This document shows positions 61,249 through 64,000 of a DNA stretch of 64,000 bases, piece by piece (position 1 is the stretch's first letter; each line of letters starts with the position of its first letter). This stretch comes from Flavobacterium sp. 9R. Lineage in GTDB: Bacteria > Bacteroidota > Bacteroidia > Flavobacteriales > Flavobacteriaceae. Where the stretch lies: positions 3,235,198 to 3,299,197 of the forward strand of contig NZ_LR733413.1 in the NCBI RefSeq assembly GCF_902506345.1, in the 5' to 3' direction. The notes beneath the pieces are model-generated. The model was given only the letters and a program-made list of their open reading frames with translations, was not told where the DNA came from and searched no databases. The position numbers and the translations under genes are program-made.

Positions 61249-62763
61249 TTAAGATTGTAGCGCTTTCAATTGTTCCAAATAGTCTCTTTGGTTTGAAAGA
61301 CGTGGGATTTTGTTTTGCCCGCCCACTTTATTTCTTTGTTTAAGCCAATCATAAAACAGATTTTCTCTTGCTACATTGATGACTAAAGGATTTAGTGTCA
61401 TATTATTGTAGCGTTTGGCTTCGTAATCAGAATTTAAGGATTGTAGCGTAGTGTCTAATATTTTATGAAAAAGGGTTAGGTCTTTTGGCGGTGTTTTAAA
61501 CTCAATCATCCATTCGTGAGCCCCTTTTTGCTTGCCTTCCATAAAAATAGGGGCTACAGTATAATCTACAATTTCAGATTGTGTCTCTTGGCAGGCTTTC
61601 GCCAAAGCTTGGTCTGTGTTTTCGACCATTAGTTCTTCACCAAAAACATTGATATGATGTTTTGTTCTTCCCGTAACTCGGATTCGATAAGGGCTCAGTG
61701 AGGTGAATCGAACGGTATCGCCTATCAAATAGCGCCATAAACCACCGTTAGTAGTGATAACCATCGCATAATTTTTAAATAATTCTACTTGCGATAAGCG
61801 CACTACTTTTTGATTCGGTGCACCAAAAGTGTCCATTGGGATAAACTCATAAAAAATCCCGTAATCGAGCATCAATAATAAATCACTTGAATAATTCAAA
61901 TCTTGAATGGCAAAAAATCCCTCAGAAGCATTGTATATCTCGTAATATTTGAAGTTGTTCTTCGGTAAAATTTTTTGGTATTGTTCTCGGTAAGGGTCAA
62001 AACTTACGCCTCCGTGAAAATATACTTCAAGGTCTGGCCAAACTTCCATTAGGTGATTTTTTCCAGTTTGTTCTAAAACTTTGTTCATTAACACTAACAT
62101 CCAAGAAGGGACACCAGCAAAACTGGTAACATTCTCAGTGATTGTTTCGTTAATGATGGCACTCATTTTTGTTTCCCATTCACTCATCAAAGAAACTTTG
62201 TTACTTGGAGTGCTACTAAATTCAGCCCAAATAGGCATATTTTCTATCAATATGGCGGATAAATCACCAAAGAAGGTATTGTTGTTCTCGTAAATTTGTG
62301 AGCTTCCTCCAAGTCGAAGGCTTTTCCCTAAAAACATTTCTGAATCTTCATTGTTGTTTAGGTACAAACAAAGCAAATCTTTACTGCCTTTGTAGTGGCA
62401 ATCTTCTAAGGCTTCATTACTTACTGGGATAAACTTACTCTTAGCATTGGTAGTACCGCTGGATTTTGCAAACCATTTTATAGGAGTTTCCCAAAGTACA
62501 TTCTGTTCTCCTTGACGTGTTCGTTCTATTAGTGGTTCTAGGTCTTCATAACTCGAAATAGGAACGCGTTCTACAAATTGAGCATACGATTTTATGGAGC
62601 CATAATCATATTGTTTTCCGACTGTTGTGTTTTCTGCAGAGCGGAGTAAATTCATTAACAATTCTTCTTGAACTTCATTAGGGTATTTTAAAAACAATTC
62701 AATTTGATGGATGCGTTGTTTTAAAAACCAAGAAGCAATAGAGTTGATGATAGATAATGGCAT
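61249..62763 (-). CDS. GH3 auxin-responsive promoter family protein (acyl-adenylate synthetase fold)
   Basis: This 504-aa protein belongs to the GH3 family of ATP-dependent acyl-acid-amido synthetases (ANL superfamily), well known from plants and widespread but uncharacterised in Bacteroidota. The ATP/AMP-binding motifs are FAKSSGTTNAKSKFIPVSNE, YEIYNASEGFFAIQD (second motif) and RVTGRTKHHINVFGEELM (third). The substrate acid and amine are unknown. A 49-aa lipoprotein gene follows 13 bp later. Confidence 0.92.
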   Translation of the reverse strand: MPLSIINSIASWFLKQRIHQIELFLKYPNEVQEELLMNLLRSAENTTVGKQYDYGSIKSYAQFVERVPISSYEDLEPLIERTRQGEQNVLWETPIKWFAKSSGTTNAKSKFIPVSNEALEDCHYKGSKDLLCLYLNNNEDSEMFLGKSLRLGGSSQIYENNNTFFGDLSAILIENMPIWAEFSSTPSNKVSLMSEWETKMSAIINETITENVTSFAGVPSWMLVLMNKVLEQTGKNHLMEVWPDLEVYFHGGVSFDPYREQYQKILPKNNFKYYEIYNASEGFFAIQDLNYSSDLLLMLDYGIFYEFIPMDTFGAPNQKVVRLSQVELFKNYAMVITTNGGLWRYLIGDTVRFTSLSPYRIRVTGRTKHHINVFGEELMVENTDQALAKACQETQSEIVDYTVAPIFMEGKQKGAHEWMIEFKTPPKDLTLFHKILDTTLQSLNSDYEAKRYNNMTLNPLVINVARENLFYDWLKQRNKVGGQNKIPRLSNQRDYLEQLKALQS

Positions 62764-62938
62764 GAAAGAGTAGGATTAGCTCCCTAATTCTTTAAGCAAA
62801 TTAGGGGATGAAATAATATTTATAAAAATTGGATTCCAATTTCTAATTTGTAATTTTATCAAAAATAACATTTTTTTTAATAATCTTAATATTTCCGCAA
62901 ATCTAATTCTGTCTTTAGGAGTTAGGGAACCAATTTAT

Positions 62939-63736
62939 ATGACTTACGAAGGTGTACTCTCCAAAATGCCAACCGAAATAGGCAATCCTATTCAATATTA
63001 TTTAGTTTTTGAATCCAGTTTTTTAAATATCAATCAACTTTTGAATAAAGAAATAAGCATTCAATTTCTAGGATATCAATGTTTGAATTGCGGGAAAAAG
63101 AAAAAAATATTTCGTCAAGGATTTTGTTACGACTGTTTTTATTCAAGCCCCGCAGTGGGAGATTGGATTATGAAACCGGAGTTGAGTACCGCACATTTAG
63201 GCATAGAAGATAGAGATTTGGCCTACGAACAAAAAGTGCAATTACAACCACATATTGTTTATTTGGCTTTGTCGAGCGAGGTCAAAGTGGGAGTCACACG
63301 CAAAACTCAAATGCCCACGCGCTGGATTGACCAAGGCGCCGAAGAAGCGATAGTGATTGTTGAAGTTCCCAATCGATATTTAGCAGGAATTACAGAGGTC
63401 GCGCTAAAAAATCATTTTGCAGACAAAACCAATTGGCGAAAAATGTTGACCAATACTTATGACGCCGTAGATTTGGTTCAAGAAAAGGCAAAAGTACAGG
63501 CTTGGCTTCCAGATGAAGTTCGCGAATTTTATAGTTTAGATAAAAATGAAATTATTGCTATGCATTATCCAGTAGCAGCTTATCCTGCCAAAGTGAATAG
63601 CTTGAATTTAGATAAAACGCCTTTTTATCAAGGGCAACTCATTGGAGTGAAAGGCCAATATTTGTTGTTTGCCGACGGAACCGTTTTTAATGTTCGCAGT
63701 TACGAAGGCTATGTGGTAAAAATAGAAGTGCAATAA
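62939..63736 (+). CDS. DUF2797 domain-containing protein
   Basis: This 265-aa protein matches DUF2797. It has a four-Cys zinc-binding cluster near residues 51-70 (QCLNCGKKKK, GFCYDCFYSS) and a middle segment VYLALSSEVKVGVTRKTQMP with TRWIDQGAEEAIVIVE, which recalls a GIY-YIG-like fold. The biochemical role is unknown. It is divergent from GH3 with a 175-bp gap and followed by the second intergenic repeat copy. Confidence 0.9.
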   Translation: MTYEGVLSKMPTEIGNPIQYYLVFESSFLNINQLLNKEISIQFLGYQCLNCGKKKKIFRQGFCYDCFYSSPAVGDWIMKPELSTAHLGIEDRDLAYEQKVQLQPHIVYLALSSEVKVGVTRKTQMPTRWIDQGAEEAIVIVEVPNRYLAGITEVALKNHFADKTNWRKMLTNTYDAVDLVQEKAKVQAWLPDEVREFYSLDKNEIIAMHYPVAAYPAKVNSLNLDKTPFYQGQLIGVKGQYLLFADGTVFNVRSYEGYVVKIEVQ

Positions 63737-63782
63737 TCTTGAATTTTAGAAGCGGAATGATTTGGGGTTTTTTGGATGCAAA

Positions 63783-63882
63783 GTCCCGCTGTCCTTCCAA
63801 TCTTTTTTTAAAACATCCCCAACATAAATACTAATTGAGAAGGGATGTTTTAAAAAAAGGATTTTCCCTCCCATCGGGGCTA
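63783..63882. repeat. Palindromic intergenic repeat, copy 2 (variable core)
   Basis: It runs from GTCCCG to CGGGGCTA like copy 1 (21499-21568), but the core is longer and different: CTTTTTTTAAAACATCCC pairs with GGGATGTTTTAAAAAAAG. Confidence 0.7.
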
Positions 63883-63927
63883 AAAGGACACATAGTGTCG
63901 TTTAGCAAACAAACTGTTTAAAAAAAG

Positions 63928-63962
63928 AAAACCGTTTAAGTAAATGCTTAAACGGTTTTTTT
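63928..63962. terminator. Strong terminator hairpin near the right window edge
   Basis: AAAACCGTTTAAG / CTTAAACGGTTTT with a 6-nt loop has T runs on both strands. On the minus strand it follows the stop of the partial gene at 63961. Confidence 0.8.
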
Positions 63963-64000
63963 AGTAGTTGAATCTTAATCTATTTTTAATTCCATCGGAA
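63961..64000 (-). CDS. Probable 3' end of an outer-membrane protein gene (partial)
   Basis: The last bases of the window read on the minus strand as SDGIKNRLRFNY followed by TAA (63961-63963), directly before a terminator. A C-terminal aromatic residue after alternating residues is typical of outer-membrane barrels. Only 12 codons are visible, so this is tentative. Confidence 0.35.
   Translation of the reverse strand, partial: SDGIKNRLRFNY

Noticed and set aside
1..64000. CRISPR arrays, rRNA genes and insertion-sequence transposases
   Set aside because: No regularly spaced repeats, no rRNA sequence and no DDE transposase frame were seen in the window.

Overview
The window is AT-rich chromosomal DNA of a Bacteroidota bacterium, very probably Flavobacterium or a close relative. 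The evidence is a PorP/SprF-type protein of type IX secretion, DUF4270, DUF6089 and DUF6268 proteins, LytS/LytTR two-component pairs, a four-domain-type SerB with ACT domains, promoters of the TTG/TAnnTTTG type, and A-rich leaders instead of strong Shine-Dalgarno sites. All calls come from reading the sequence; no database search was run.

Left chromosomal arm (1-28760). It begins with the 3' end of a probable tsaB. Then come a MscS channel, an amphipathic-helix protein and an Nfu-type Fe-S scaffold on the minus strand, and a PorP/SprF protein and a gamma carbonic anhydrase on the plus strand. A minus-strand operon (8221-4233) encodes an outer-membrane barrel, a Kelch lipoprotein, a DUF4907 lipoprotein, a LytS-type kinase and a LytTR regulator, which looks like a surface-to-nucleus signalling unit. 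A DUF4270 lipoprotein and a barrel protein follow, then murI. The next long minus-strand cluster is the envelope set: CBS protein, nadK, DUF6089, uppS, bamA and two ompH/skp genes. Further right are pdxJ, an alpha/beta hydrolase, a small holin-like membrane protein, a MOSC protein, tig, clpP, clpX and serB.

Integrated island (28761-57497, about 28.7 kb). A 14-bp direct repeat, AGTCGGGATGACTG, marks both ends. The right copy is the 3' end of an intact tRNA-Pro(GGG). A tyrosine integrase sits just inside the left end, and both ends carry the same GTGTTCC-type repeats, which look like integrase arm sites. The cargo consists of a LytTR/propeller-kinase pair, an SPFH-GYF_2 / membrane protein / zinc-ribbon-LRR-DUF1566 set, a serine recombinase, small hypothetical genes, and a large minus-strand defence-type block (55073-42306). 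That block encodes an SNF2-like helicase, DUF4391, a type III Mod methyltransferase, an AlbA_2/Schlafen-like ATPase, a type III Res subunit, a SIR2-like protein and a DUF2130 protein. At the right end an excisionase-like HTH gene precedes a 467-aa protein with hints of a family-A polymerase palm. In the excised circle this module would lie next to the integrase across attP. No relaxase, conjugation, capsid or packaging gene was recognised.

Right chromosomal arm (57498-64000). It holds the tRNA-Pro, an SRPBCC and a VOC protein, an outer-membrane beta-barrel/TonB-type receptor, a 49-aa lipoprotein peptide that is easy to miss, a GH3-family protein, a DUF2797 protein, and probably the extreme 3' end of a further minus-strand gene. 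Two copies of a palindromic intergenic repeat with a variable core occur at 21.5 kb and 63.8 kb.
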